Positions 17,025 through 25,132 of a DNA stretch of 64,000 nucleotides are shown here, one piece after another. Numbering within the stretch: position 1 is the stretch's first letter; each line of letters begins with the position of its first letter. Position numbers and translations under genes: made by a program. The DNA lies in contig NZ_CP132359.1 of NCBI RefSeq assembly GCF_030758975.1, forward strand, positions 1,070,811 to 1,134,810, read 5' to 3'. Under the pieces are notes generated by a model that was not told where the DNA came from, did no database searches, and was given only the letters and a program-made list of their open reading frames with translations. The DNA is from Bosea beijingensis. Its GTDB lineage: Bacteria; Pseudomonadota; Alphaproteobacteria; Rhizobiales; Beijerinckiaceae.

Positions 17025-17920
17025 CGCGGATAGCCTTTCGACGGGCGCTCGAGGCGGAAACGCCGCTGGTCCTTCCCCTGGCGCATGACGCATTGTCGGC
17101 GCGGTTGATTCAGCAGGCGGGCTTTCGTGCCTTCACCGTCGGTGGTTCGGCGCTGCTGGCAGCGCGACACGCCCTTCCCGATATCGGGCTGATCGGCCTG
17201 CGCGACATGGTCGAGGGGCTTCGCGATCTCGCCGCGGCCAGCGACCTGCCGTTCTTGGCGGATGCCGATGACGGCTATGGCGACGTCAAATCGGTCGCGA
17301 GACTGGTCAAGGCCTATGAGGAGATCGGCGTCGGCGGCTTCCTGATCGAGGACCAGGACCGGGACCGCAAGCAGCAGCGCGCCGACCATGGTGGTGCCGT
17401 CGTCGGTCGCGAGGTGGTCGAGGCAAAGCTGACGACCGCGCTGGCGGTGCGCTCGAATCCGGAAACTTTTGTCATCGGCCGGACCGACGCCTACGGAGCG
17501 CTCGGCCTGGACGAGGCCCTGTCGCGGGCAGACCGCTTTCTCGCACTCGGCTGCGACGGCATCTTCATCGCCGGCCTGAACAAACCCGAAGATTTCGAAC
17601 GCGTCGGCCGCACGCTGAAGGGCGCGATGCTGTCGGCCGCCATGTTCGAAAGCGGCGGCACGCCCTGGTTCACCCCCGCCGACCTTGCGGCCATGGGTTT
17701 CCGCATGATCTCCTATCCGGCGAGCCTGATCTTCCGGGTTACGCGGACGATGGCGGATGCGCTGTCCGCGCTCCGATCGACAAGCCTCGGTCAAGGCGCT
17801 TTCGAGCCGATGCCAGCGCCGGAAGAGGCAAGGAAAATACTCGATGAAGCGGTCGATCTGCTGCGCTGGCGCGGGATCGAAGCCGCCGCGAAACACCCAA
17901 CCTCCAAGGACAACGCGTGA
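17021..17920 (+). CDS. isocitrate lyase/PEP mutase superfamily enzyme (lyase or oxoacid decarboxylase)
   Basis: 299 aa; ATG 17021 overlaps the LeuD-like stop (ATGA). The (beta/alpha)8 fold shows LPLAHDALSARLIQQAGF, the Mg-binding strand FLADADDGYG, AYEEIGVGGFLIEDQ and VIGRTDAYGALGLDEAL. The gating-loop signature differs: lyases usually have EDQ followed by KRCGH and PEP mutases EDK-x3-K-x-NS, but this protein has EDQDRDRKQQRADH (residues 110-123), with no Cys. It therefore lacks the usual lyase acid. Options are a divergent 2,3-dialkylmalate lyase, an oxaloacetate-decarboxylase-like enzyme, or another 2-oxoacid C-C bond enzyme. Confidence 0.85.
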   Translation: MTRIAFRRALEAETPLVLPLAHDALSARLIQQAGFRAFTVGGSALLAARHALPDIGLIGLRDMVEGLRDLAAASDLPFLADADDGYGDVKSVARLVKAYEEIGVGGFLIEDQDRDRKQQRADHGGAVVGREVVEAKLTTALAVRSNPETFVIGRTDAYGALGLDEALSRADRFLALGCDGIFIAGLNKPEDFERVGRTLKGAMLSAAMFESGGTPWFTPADLAAMGFRMISYPASLIFRVTRTMADALSALRSTSLGQGAFEPMPAPEEARKILDEAVDLLRWRGIEAAAKHPTSKDNA

Positions 17921-19704
17921 ACCAGATGAAGCCGGTCCAGCCGACCCCCGAGAACAGCAAGCAGTTCGGCAGCGATCCGATCGCGTCGCTCCTGCGCGAG
18001 CTTGGATACCCTTACATCGCGCTGACGCCCGGCGCGAGCTTTCGCGGCCTGCACGACAGCCTGGTCAATTTCCTCGGCAATACCCGCCCGGAATTGCTTC
18101 TCTGCATCCATGAAGAGTGTGCCGTGGCGCTGGCTCACGGCTGGACGCGGGTGACCGGCAAGCCGCTGCCCGTGGCGTTGCACTCCAATGTCGGGCTGAT
18201 GCACGCGACCATGTCGATCTTCAACGCCTGGTGCGACCGCATCCCGATGGTGTTGATCGGCGCGCAGGGCCCGCTCGACGCGATGTCGCGACGCCCCTGG
18301 GTCGACTGGATTCATACTTCGACCGATCTCGGCGCACTCATTCGCGGCTACACGAAATGGGACAACCAGCCGGGCTCCGTGCCGGCTGCGCTGGAAGCCA
18401 TTGTTCGTGCCAACCAGATCGCCACGACCGCGCCCGCTGGCCCGACCTATGTCTGCCTCGACGCCGCGCTGCAGGAGGAACTGCTCGACGCGCCGGTGGA
18501 ACTTCCTCCGCTGGCGCGCTACGCAGCGCCCGCTCCGGCCGACCCATCGGAGGACGCGCTGCGGCAGGCAGCGTCCCTGCTCGCCAGTGCCAGGCGCCCG
18601 CTCCTGATGATCGGCCGTGTCTCGGCGACACGCGCCTGCTGGGACCAGCGCGTCGCGCTTGCCGAAAAGCTCGGCGCCCACGTCCTGACCGATATCAAGA
18701 CTGCGGCGAGCTTTCCCACCGACCATCCGCTCCAGCCGTTCCCGCCCACCTTGTATGTCACGCCTGAAGCTGGAGGGCTGATCCGCGACGCGGACGTGAT
18801 CCTGTGCCTAGACTGGGTCGATCCGGCCGGCACCATGCGGCAGGCCTGCCAAGGCGCGATGCCGGGCGCCAAGATCATCCAATGCTCGCTCGACCAATAC
18901 AGCCATAACGGCTGGAGTATGGATTATCAGGCGCTGCCGCCTGCCGACGTCAACATGCTCGCATCGCCTGACCGGCTGGTCGAATGCCTGCTGCGCGAAC
19001 TCGGCTCGGCACCGTCGAAGACGCCCGTCTCGGTCGTTGCCGCGCCGTCCGATCCAGGCCCGGACATGATCGAGGGACGCATCTCGGTCGAGGCTATGGC
19101 GCGAACCGTCACCGACACGCTCGCACAGGAAAATCCCTCCTATATCCGGCTTCCTCTCGGCTGGCCCGGCTCCTGCTGCCGCTTCAAGGACCCGCTCGAC
19201 TATATCGGCTTCGACGGCGGCGGCGGAATCGGCTCCGGACCTGGCATGGCGGTCGGTGCTGCGCTGGCACTGCGCGACATGAACAGCGACCGGCTCCCGG
19301 TCGCGGTGCTCGGCGACGGCGACTACCTGATGGGGCTGACGGCGCTCTGGACGGCGGTTCATTATCGCGTGCCGCTGCTTGTCCTCGTCGCCAACAACAA
19401 ATCCTTCTTCAACGACGAGCTGCATCAGGAACGAGTGGCACGGATGCGGGGCCGACCCGTTGAGAACCGCTCGATCGGCCTGCGCATGGACGATCCTCCG
19501 CTGGACCTGGCGAAACTGGCGGAAGGACAAGGTGCTGTCGGCCATGGCCCGGCGGCGACGCCGGACTCGCTTTCCGCGATGATCCGTCAGGCGGTCGCGG
19601 ATGTCCGCGCCGGCAAGGTCGCCGTGATCGACGTCTCGGTCGCTCCCGAATATGCCCGCGCGACATCGAACGCGATGCTTCGCCAGTCCAGCCCCGGTTC
19701 CTGA
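17917..19704 (+). CDS. thiamine-diphosphate-dependent enzyme (acetolactate synthase/benzoylformate decarboxylase family)
   Basis: 595 aa, GTG start overlapping the previous stop (GTGA); an ATG lies 9 bp further in. Three ThDP domains are visible: the N-terminal Pyr domain with the catalytic Glu in CIHEECAVALAHGWT (about residue 66), a central domain (SARRPLLMIGRV, DVILCLDWVDPAG), and the C-terminal PP domain with GDGDYLMG followed by VANNKSFFND, the complete GDG...NN metal/diphosphate motif. The family decarboxylates 2-oxoacids or ligates the product to another carbonyl. Followed by an aldehyde dehydrogenase, so decarboxylation to an aldehyde is the simplest idea. Confidence 0.88.
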   Translation: MNQMKPVQPTPENSKQFGSDPIASLLRELGYPYIALTPGASFRGLHDSLVNFLGNTRPELLLCIHEECAVALAHGWTRVTGKPLPVALHSNVGLMHATMSIFNAWCDRIPMVLIGAQGPLDAMSRRPWVDWIHTSTDLGALIRGYTKWDNQPGSVPAALEAIVRANQIATTAPAGPTYVCLDAALQEELLDAPVELPPLARYAAPAPADPSEDALRQAASLLASARRPLLMIGRVSATRACWDQRVALAEKLGAHVLTDIKTAASFPTDHPLQPFPPTLYVTPEAGGLIRDADVILCLDWVDPAGTMRQACQGAMPGAKIIQCSLDQYSHNGWSMDYQALPPADVNMLASPDRLVECLLRELGSAPSKTPVSVVAAPSDPGPDMIEGRISVEAMARTVTDTLAQENPSYIRLPLGWPGSCCRFKDPLDYIGFDGGGGIGSGPGMAVGAALALRDMNSDRLPVAVLGDGDYLMGLTALWTAVHYRVPLLVLVANNKSFFNDELHQERVARMRGRPVENRSIGLRMDDPPLDLAKLAEGQGAVGHGPAATPDSLSAMIRQAVADVRAGKVAVIDVSVAPEYARATSNAMLRQSSPGS

Positions 19705-19719
19705 GAAGCAGCGACGATC

Positions 19720-21195
19720 ATGCCCAGCTCGACAAACAAGACCCTTCCCGCCAATCGCGGCCTCTTCTACGGCGGCGCCTGGCACGAACCCGTCGCAGGC
19801 GGCCGGTTCGAGGTCTGGGACCCTTCGACCGGCGAATCGCTCGGCCATGCCGCCGAGGGCGGCGCAGCCGACGCCGACCTCGCCGTGCAAGCGGCGCGGG
19901 CCGCGTTTCCGGGGTGGCGCGATACGCCGACCAAGGAGCGTGCCCGCATCATCCGCGAGGCTGCCGCAATCCTGCGCGCAAATGCCGACGACCTCGCCAC
20001 GCTCGACGCGCTCGACGGCGGCAATCCCTGGCAGGCGATGTATCACGACGTCGACATCAGCGCCGAGTACATGGAATATTTCGCCGGCCTGGTCGTCGAG
20101 ATGAAGGGCGTGACGATCCCGCTCAAGCCGGGCGTGCTCAACTACACGATGCGCGAGCCGCTGGGCGTCGTGGCACGAATCGGTGCCTTCAACCATCCTC
20201 TGCTGTTCGTCGCCGGCAAATGCGGCGCACCGCTCGCCGCCGGCAACACCATCGTCATCAAACCGGCCGACCAGACGCCACTCTCGGCGCTTCGCATCGC
20301 CGAGCTCTGGCAGGACCTGTTCCCGCCTGGCGTGTTCAACATCGTCACCGGCGGCCGCGACGCGGGCGCGGCGCTTGCCGCACATCCTGGTGTCGCCAAG
20401 ATCGGCTTCATCGGCTCGGTCGCTGGTGGGCGCGCGGTGATGCAGGCGGCAAGCGCGACGCTAAAGCAGCTCACGCTGGAGCTCGGCGGCAAGAACGCGC
20501 TGATCGCCTGTTCCGACACCGCTCCGGAGGTGATCGGGCGCGCCGTCGTGCGCGGCATGAACTTTCGCTATGTCACCGGCCAGTCCTGCAATTCGACGAG
20601 CCGGATCTTCCTGCACGAGGATATCTACGACGCCTGCCTGCCTCATATCGTCGAGGAGGTCTCGAAGATCAGGATTGGCCTGCCGATGGATCGCGGCACC
20701 GAAATGGGCTGCCTCTCCAGCAAGCCGCAATTCGACAAGACGATGAGCTACATCGAACTCGGCAAGCAGGAAGGCGCGCGGCTGCTCTACGGCGGCAAGC
20801 GCGTCGCGGACCCGGCGCTGGCCAAGGGTTACTTCGTCGAACCGACCGTCTTTGCCGACGTGACGGACGACATGCGGATCGCGCGCGAGGAAATCTTCGG
20901 CCCGGTCGTCTCGCTGCTGAAATGGAGCGACGAGGCCGACATGATCCGGCGCGTCAACCAGCTCGACCTCGGACTGACGGCTTCAATCTGGACGCGCGAT
21001 CTCGATCGGGCGCATCGTCTCGCCACACAGGTGCAGTCCGGCTACGTCTGGGTCAACGACGCCGCCACTCACTACGTCGGTGTTCCGTTCGGCGGCTACA
21101 AGCAGTCCGGCATGGGAAGGGAGGAGTCGATCGACGAGCTTCTGGCCTGCACACAGATCAAGAACGTCAATGTGACGTTCCGGCACCGGCCCTGA
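19720..21195 (+). CDS. NAD(P)-dependent aldehyde dehydrogenase
   Basis: 491 aa, standard ALDH length. Catalytic residues are visible: Cys290 in VTGQSCNST, Glu255 in LTLELGGKN, and the substrate Asn in GAFNHP. The cofactor motif IGFIGSVAGGR (GSxxxG form) and the C-terminal PFGGYKQSGMGREES are normal. It is closest by eye to betaine- and semialdehyde-type enzymes. It lies 15 bp after the ThDP gene and probably oxidises the aldehyde that enzyme makes to an acid. Confidence 0.92.
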   Translation: MPSSTNKTLPANRGLFYGGAWHEPVAGGRFEVWDPSTGESLGHAAEGGAADADLAVQAARAAFPGWRDTPTKERARIIREAAAILRANADDLATLDALDGGNPWQAMYHDVDISAEYMEYFAGLVVEMKGVTIPLKPGVLNYTMREPLGVVARIGAFNHPLLFVAGKCGAPLAAGNTIVIKPADQTPLSALRIAELWQDLFPPGVFNIVTGGRDAGAALAAHPGVAKIGFIGSVAGGRAVMQAASATLKQLTLELGGKNALIACSDTAPEVIGRAVVRGMNFRYVTGQSCNSTSRIFLHEDIYDACLPHIVEEVSKIRIGLPMDRGTEMGCLSSKPQFDKTMSYIELGKQEGARLLYGGKRVADPALAKGYFVEPTVFADVTDDMRIAREEIFGPVVSLLKWSDEADMIRRVNQLDLGLTASIWTRDLDRAHRLATQVQSGYVWVNDAATHYVGVPFGGYKQSGMGREESIDELLACTQIKNVNVTFRHRP

Positions 21196-21265
21196 TTTCG
21201 AGGGCAATACCACGACCATAAAACAAAAGGCCGCCAACAACGGCTGCACCTCAGGGAGATGAGAC

Positions 21266-22264
21266 ATGAAGCTTCACGGTCTACCCCGATCGTTTTCGGC
21301 TTTGGCCGCCATCGCATTGGCGGTCGGGCTTTCGGCGAGTGCATCGGCCCAGCAGATCGCAGTCGGCAATTTCGGCGTTTCGGCGAACGGGATGCCCTTC
21401 GCCATTGCCATGGATAAGGGCTTCTTCAAGGACGAGGGCATCACCGTAACCGGCATCATCACCTCGGCCGGAGGCGGTACATCGCTACGCAACATGCTGG
21501 CCGGTGGCGTGCCCTATGGCGAGGTTAACCCCGGCGTCGTTGCCGCGGCGATCCAGCAGGGCGCCGATCTGCGCATCATCTCCGACAACGTCCTGACCGT
21601 CGCCGAGTTCGTCTGGGCTGTGCGGCTGGATTCGCCGATCAAGTCCCTCGCCGACATCAAGGGCAAGAAGATCGGCTATACCAATCCGCGCTCCACCAGT
21701 CAGGCGCTGGCTCAGATGGTTGCCCAGAAGGCGGGCCTGCAGCCCACCGACGTCGAATATGTGCGCACCGGCGGCTTCGGCGAAGGATATGCGGCGCTGG
21801 GCTCCGGCATGATCGATATCGCGCCGATTCCCGAGCCGCTCTGGGCCCAGTACAAGGACAAGCTGCGCGCAATCGCGACCGCCAGCGATATCCTGCCGCC
21901 GCTGTCGAACGTCGTCGGCGTCACCACCGCCAACATGGCCGCCGAGAAAGGCGACTTCATCAAGGCGGTCATCCGCGCCCGCCGCAAGGCGGTGGCGTTC
22001 ATGGCCGAGAAGCCCGACGAGGCCGGCGACATCGTCGCCAAGCATTACAACCTGACCCCAGAAGTCGCACGATCGGCGGTCCACAATCTCGTCGCGTCGC
22101 GCACCGAGGGCATCGAGTACTGGGGCTCCGGCCAGTTCAACATGTCGGGGCTACAACGGATGCTCGACCTGCAGCGTTCGCTGGGTGCGCTGTCGAAGGA
22201 CGTCGATGCGAAAGAGATCGTCGACATGCAGTTCCTCCCGGAAGACATCCGCAAGCCGCGATGA
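21266..22264 (+). CDS. ABC transporter substrate-binding protein (SsuA/TauA/NMT1 type)
   Basis: 332 aa with a Sec signal peptide (ALAAIALAVGLSASASAQQ). The fold motif FGVSANGMPFAIAMDKGFFKDEGI, then SAGGGTSLRNMLAGGVPYGE and DIKGKKIGYTNPRSTSQAL, places it with binding proteins for sulfonates, taurine, nitrate and aromatic or aliphatic acids. A GGGAG Shine-Dalgarno (CAGGGAGATGAGACATG) precedes the start. It is likely to bind the operon's organic-acid substrate. There is a 70-bp spacer after the dehydrogenase gene. Confidence 0.88.
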   Translation: MKLHGLPRSFSALAAIALAVGLSASASAQQIAVGNFGVSANGMPFAIAMDKGFFKDEGITVTGIITSAGGGTSLRNMLAGGVPYGEVNPGVVAAAIQQGADLRIISDNVLTVAEFVWAVRLDSPIKSLADIKGKKIGYTNPRSTSQALAQMVAQKAGLQPTDVEYVRTGGFGEGYAALGSGMIDIAPIPEPLWAQYKDKLRAIATASDILPPLSNVVGVTTANMAAEKGDFIKAVIRARRKAVAFMAEKPDEAGDIVAKHYNLTPEVARSAVHNLVASRTEGIEYWGSGQFNMSGLQRMLDLQRSLGALSKDVDAKEIVDMQFLPEDIRKPR

Positions 22265-23073
22265 AAATGGAAAACAACATAGCGGTGCATGTCAGCCTGC
22301 GCGGCGTGACCAAAGTCTTTCGCCGCGCCGGCGCCGAGGACGTCCACGCACTCGGACCCATCGATCTCGACCTGCGGCGCGGCGAGTTCTTCGCCGTCGT
22401 CGGCCCGTCAGGATGCGGCAAATCTACGCTGCTCGAAGTGCTCGCCGGCCTTGCGCCGGTGACTGAAGGCAGCGTTGAATTCGAGGGCGCCTCCATCAGC
22501 GGCCGGATCGCCGACGGCGTGGGCGTCGTCTTTCAGGAGGATGCGAGCTTCCCCTGGCTCAACGTGTACGACAACATCGCCTTCGGGTTGAAACGCATGG
22601 GCACGCCGGCGGCCGAAATCGAGGCCCGCGTCAGGCGAGCGCTCGATATGATGGGTCTGGCGCGGTTCGCCGAGAGCTACCCCGCCCAGCTTTCCGGCGG
22701 GATGCGGCAGCGGGTCTGCATCGCCAGGACTCTCGTGCTCCAGCCGCGCCTCATCCTGCTCGACGAGCCCTTCGGTGCCCTGGACCAGCAGACGCGGCTC
22801 CTGATGGGCGAGGAGCTGCTGAGGCTGTGGCGCGAGACCGGCGCGACGATCTTCCTGATCACGCATGCGCTCGACGAGGCCGCGATGCTGGCCGACCGCA
22901 TCGGCGTGATGTCGGCACGTCCTGGCCGGCTGCTCGAGACAGTCGAAACCGGCTGGCCCGCCGATCGCGACAGCCGGATCGTCGAGACACCCGAGTTCGG
23001 ACATGTCACCGCCCGGCTCTGGCAATGGCTGCGGGCGGAATCGATGAAGTCGCTCGGATCGGGCGCAAGATGA
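22261..23073 (+). CDS. ABC transporter ATP-binding protein (SsuB/TauB type)
   Basis: 270 aa; the start overlaps the binding-protein stop by 4 bp. Walker A (GPSGCGKST), Q-loop (VVFQEDASFPWLNVYDN), signature (LSGGMRQR), Walker B (LILLDEPFGALD) and H-loop (FLITHALDEA) are intact. The Q-loop ending FPWLNV is typical of the nitrate/sulfonate/taurine ATPases. It drives the two permeases that follow. Confidence 0.92.
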   Translation: MKMENNIAVHVSLRGVTKVFRRAGAEDVHALGPIDLDLRRGEFFAVVGPSGCGKSTLLEVLAGLAPVTEGSVEFEGASISGRIADGVGVVFQEDASFPWLNVYDNIAFGLKRMGTPAAEIEARVRRALDMMGLARFAESYPAQLSGGMRQRVCIARTLVLQPRLILLDEPFGALDQQTRLLMGEELLRLWRETGATIFLITHALDEAAMLADRIGVMSARPGRLLETVETGWPADRDSRIVETPEFGHVTARLWQWLRAESMKSLGSGAR

Positions 23074-23822
23074 AACCGGTCGTCATCCTGCGGCTGGGCG
23101 TCATCGTCGCGCTGATCGCGCTGGTCGAACTGCTGTGCCGCACCGGCGTGATCGACAACTTCACCATGCCGCCGCCCAGCCGCATCGCGAGCGATCTGGG
23201 CGCCATCCTCGTCAGCGGAAAATTCAACGGCGCGATCATGCGCACGCTGTCCAATGCGGCGATCGCCTTCGCGCTGGCGGTATCAGTCGGCATCACGGCG
23301 GCCGTCGCCATCCACGCCATGCGGCCATTGCGCGAGGCCCTCGATCCGCTCTTCGCGACCTATTACGCGATCCCCGTGCTGGCGTTCTATCCCTTGCTGA
23401 TCCTGGTCTTCGGGCTTGGGGACATCCCCAAGATCCTCATCGCCTTCATGCTCGGCGTCATCGCCGTGATCGTGAACACGCTCAACGGCCTGGACAAGGT
23501 TTCCCGTGTTCTCCTGAAGACGGGGCAGATCTTCGGCCTGCGTCGCTTCGAGACCGCGGTGCGGATCACGCTGCCCTCGGCGGCCCCTTTCGTGCTGACC
23601 GGCGTCAAGTTCGCCGTCGCCTATGCGCTGATCGGGATCATCGGTTCCGAGTTCATCATGTCGACCGACGGCATGGGGTTCGAGATCGCTTTCGCCTACA
23701 ACAACTTTGACAACGCGACGATGTACCCGCTCATCCTCCTGGTCGTTCTCGTGTCCATCACCGTCAACATGGCACTGGGCGCCTGGGAGCGTCGGATCCT
23801 GGTGCGGAGAGGCCTGCGATGA
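23070..23822 (+). CDS. ABC transporter permease (SsuC/TauC type), first copy
   Basis: 250 aa from ATG 23070, overlapping the ATPase stop (ATGA). It has the family's MPPPSRIASDL after the first membrane segment, YYAIPVLAFYPLLILVFGLGD, the ATPase-docking helix around FGLRRFETAVRITLPSAAPF, and a C-terminal segment ending near ERRILVRRGLR. Most SsuABC systems have one permease gene; here a second differing permease follows directly, so the channel is probably a heterodimer. Confidence 0.9.
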   Translation: MKPVVILRLGVIVALIALVELLCRTGVIDNFTMPPPSRIASDLGAILVSGKFNGAIMRTLSNAAIAFALAVSVGITAAVAIHAMRPLREALDPLFATYYAIPVLAFYPLLILVFGLGDIPKILIAFMLGVIAVIVNTLNGLDKVSRVLLKTGQIFGLRRFETAVRITLPSAAPFVLTGVKFAVAYALIGIIGSEFIMSTDGMGFEIAFAYNNFDNATMYPLILLVVLVSITVNMALGAWERRILVRRGLR

Positions 23823-24565
23823 CCGGCGACACACCCAGGCTGCGTGGCGCAATTCTGCTGGTCGCAGCACTCCTCGTAGCGTGGCAGCTCGCCTATTGGA
23901 TCGTCGGCGATCTTGCCCTTCGCCCGCCGCTCGCTACGTTCAAGTTTGCCGGCGATCTGATCATGCGCCCGACCTTCTGGCCGCATTTTCTGGAGACCGC
24001 CCAGGCCTTCGGCGTGGCGTTGGCAATCGCCGTCGCATTGGGCCTCCTCATCGGCTTCCTGCTCGGGATGAGCAAGATCGCCGGCGAGGTGCTGGAGCCG
24101 ATGCTTGTCGCGCTCTACTCGATTCCGAAGGTCACGCTCTATCCGATCCTGCTCCTTGCCTTCGGCCTCGGAATGCCGGCCAAGATCGCCTTCGGCGCGT
24201 TGCACGGTTTCATCCCGATCGCGCTCTTTACGATCAACGCCGTCCGCAACGTCCGGCCCATTCTCGTCAAGACGGGTCGCGTGATGAAGTTCGGCCGCTT
24301 CGAGATGATCAGCAGGATCGTCTTTCCGGCGGCGCTGCCAGAGATCTTCACCGGCCTGCGGATCGGCTTCTCGCTGACGATGATCGGCACGGTGCTGGGG
24401 GAGATGTTCGCCTCACAACGCGGCCTCGGCTACATGCTGATGAACGCGATCGGCCTTCACAACGTCGACGTGATCATGGCGATCACCCTGCTCCTCGTCG
24501 CTTTCGCGGCCGTGGTCAGCAGCATACTGCTGATGATCGACAGACGTCTCCACAGGCGCTTCTAG
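23819..24565 (+). CDS. ABC transporter permease (SsuC/TauC type), second copy
   Basis: 248 aa, start overlapping the previous permease (ATGA). Landmarks are ALYSIPKVTLYPILLLAFGLGM, the docking helix around FGRFEMISRIVFPAALPEIF and GEMFASQRGLGYMLMNAIG. It is homologous to but clearly different from the first permease, indicating a heterodimeric channel. Last gene of the nine-gene operon. The following ~95 bases hold no obvious hairpin with a T-run. Confidence 0.9.
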   Translation: MTGDTPRLRGAILLVAALLVAWQLAYWIVGDLALRPPLATFKFAGDLIMRPTFWPHFLETAQAFGVALAIAVALGLLIGFLLGMSKIAGEVLEPMLVALYSIPKVTLYPILLLAFGLGMPAKIAFGALHGFIPIALFTINAVRNVRPILVKTGRVMKFGRFEMISRIVFPAALPEIFTGLRIGFSLTMIGTVLGEMFASQRGLGYMLMNAIGLHNVDVIMAITLLLVAFAAVVSSILLMIDRRLHRRF

Positions 24566-24658
24566 CGCTCACGTCGCCGAGTCTTTGCGGCGAAGGGCTG
24601 GGCAGAACTGCGCCTCTCTAAAAAATTGTACCCCTCACGCTCAGCGGACTGTCGCGGA

Positions 24659-24705
24659 ATGCGCCATTATCTGCCGCTCGTCGGCTGCCCGGAAGCGGAC
24701 ATTGG
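24659..24705 (+). repeat. interspersed intergenic repeat, copy B
   Basis: ATGCGCCATTATCTGC, then a short spacer, then CCCGGAAGCGGACATTGGG (24688-24706). The right half closely matches 29859-29873 and 30698-30712. It sits in the spacer between the end of the organic-acid operon and the DUF982-like gene; nothing else was recognised in 24566-24760. Confidence 0.6.
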
Positions 24706-24760
24706 GTACGGATTGTAGGGGCGTTGGACCATTCATCCGACAGGCTATAAATCGAGACTG

Positions 24761-25033
24761 TCAAACAGCCCTGCGTCCGATTTGGACCAAGCTGTATTGA
24801 GGGGGAAGGGCAGCGCAGGCTTCAGCGAACGCTCTTGTTGCCGCTCTCAAAATTCGCAGGGAACCCCTGGCTTGAGCTTCCTGCAGAAGGAGTAGGGTCC
24901 GCTTAGCGGTCGGCTCGTGCCCCATGACCCTGTCGAGGAACTGAAAGGCCTCCAAAGCCGTTCTGATCTCGATCCTAGGCCCACCAAGCTGCGTAATATA
25001 GATCGTCATCTTCAGATAATGAATCTCGGGCAC
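24761..25033 (-). CDS. small protein, possibly DUF982 family
   Basis: 90 aa from a GTG at 25033, chosen because AAAGGAG lies six bases upstream; a TTG at 25054 or an ATG at 25009 are alternatives. Its pattern (MTIYITQLGGPRIEI, ALEAFQFLDRVMGH, then an alanine-rich helix RILRAATRAFAEAC) resembles the DUF982 proteins that are abundant in Rhizobiales, whose function is unknown. No membrane segment or signal peptide. It is on the same strand as the secretion operon but 100 bp beyond its last gene. The reverse-strand ORF over this area is less plausible. Confidence 0.5.
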   Translation of the reverse strand: MPEIHYLKMTIYITQLGGPRIEIRTALEAFQFLDRVMGHEPTAKRTLLLLQEAQARGSLRILRAATRAFAEACAALPPQYSLVQIGRRAV

Positions 25034-25132
25034 GCTGAGCTCCTTTGGAGACAATACGCGCCTCGTGACGTCCTAGATGCATTCGGCAAGCAATTTTTAA
25101 ATAAATCAGCGCGGAAAAATGCACGGTCAATT

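Noticed and set aside
17021..19704. Phosphonate biosynthesis (PEP mutase plus phosphonopyruvate decarboxylase)
   Set aside because: The PEP-mutase signature is absent and the ThDP protein is full-length (595 aa), longer than phosphonopyruvate decarboxylases; no other phosphonate genes are present.
18808..20385. Minus-strand open frame of 525 codons opposite the ThDP enzyme and aldehyde dehydrogenase
   Set aside because: Low-complexity shadow of two well-supported genes; no ribosome site or recognisable domain.
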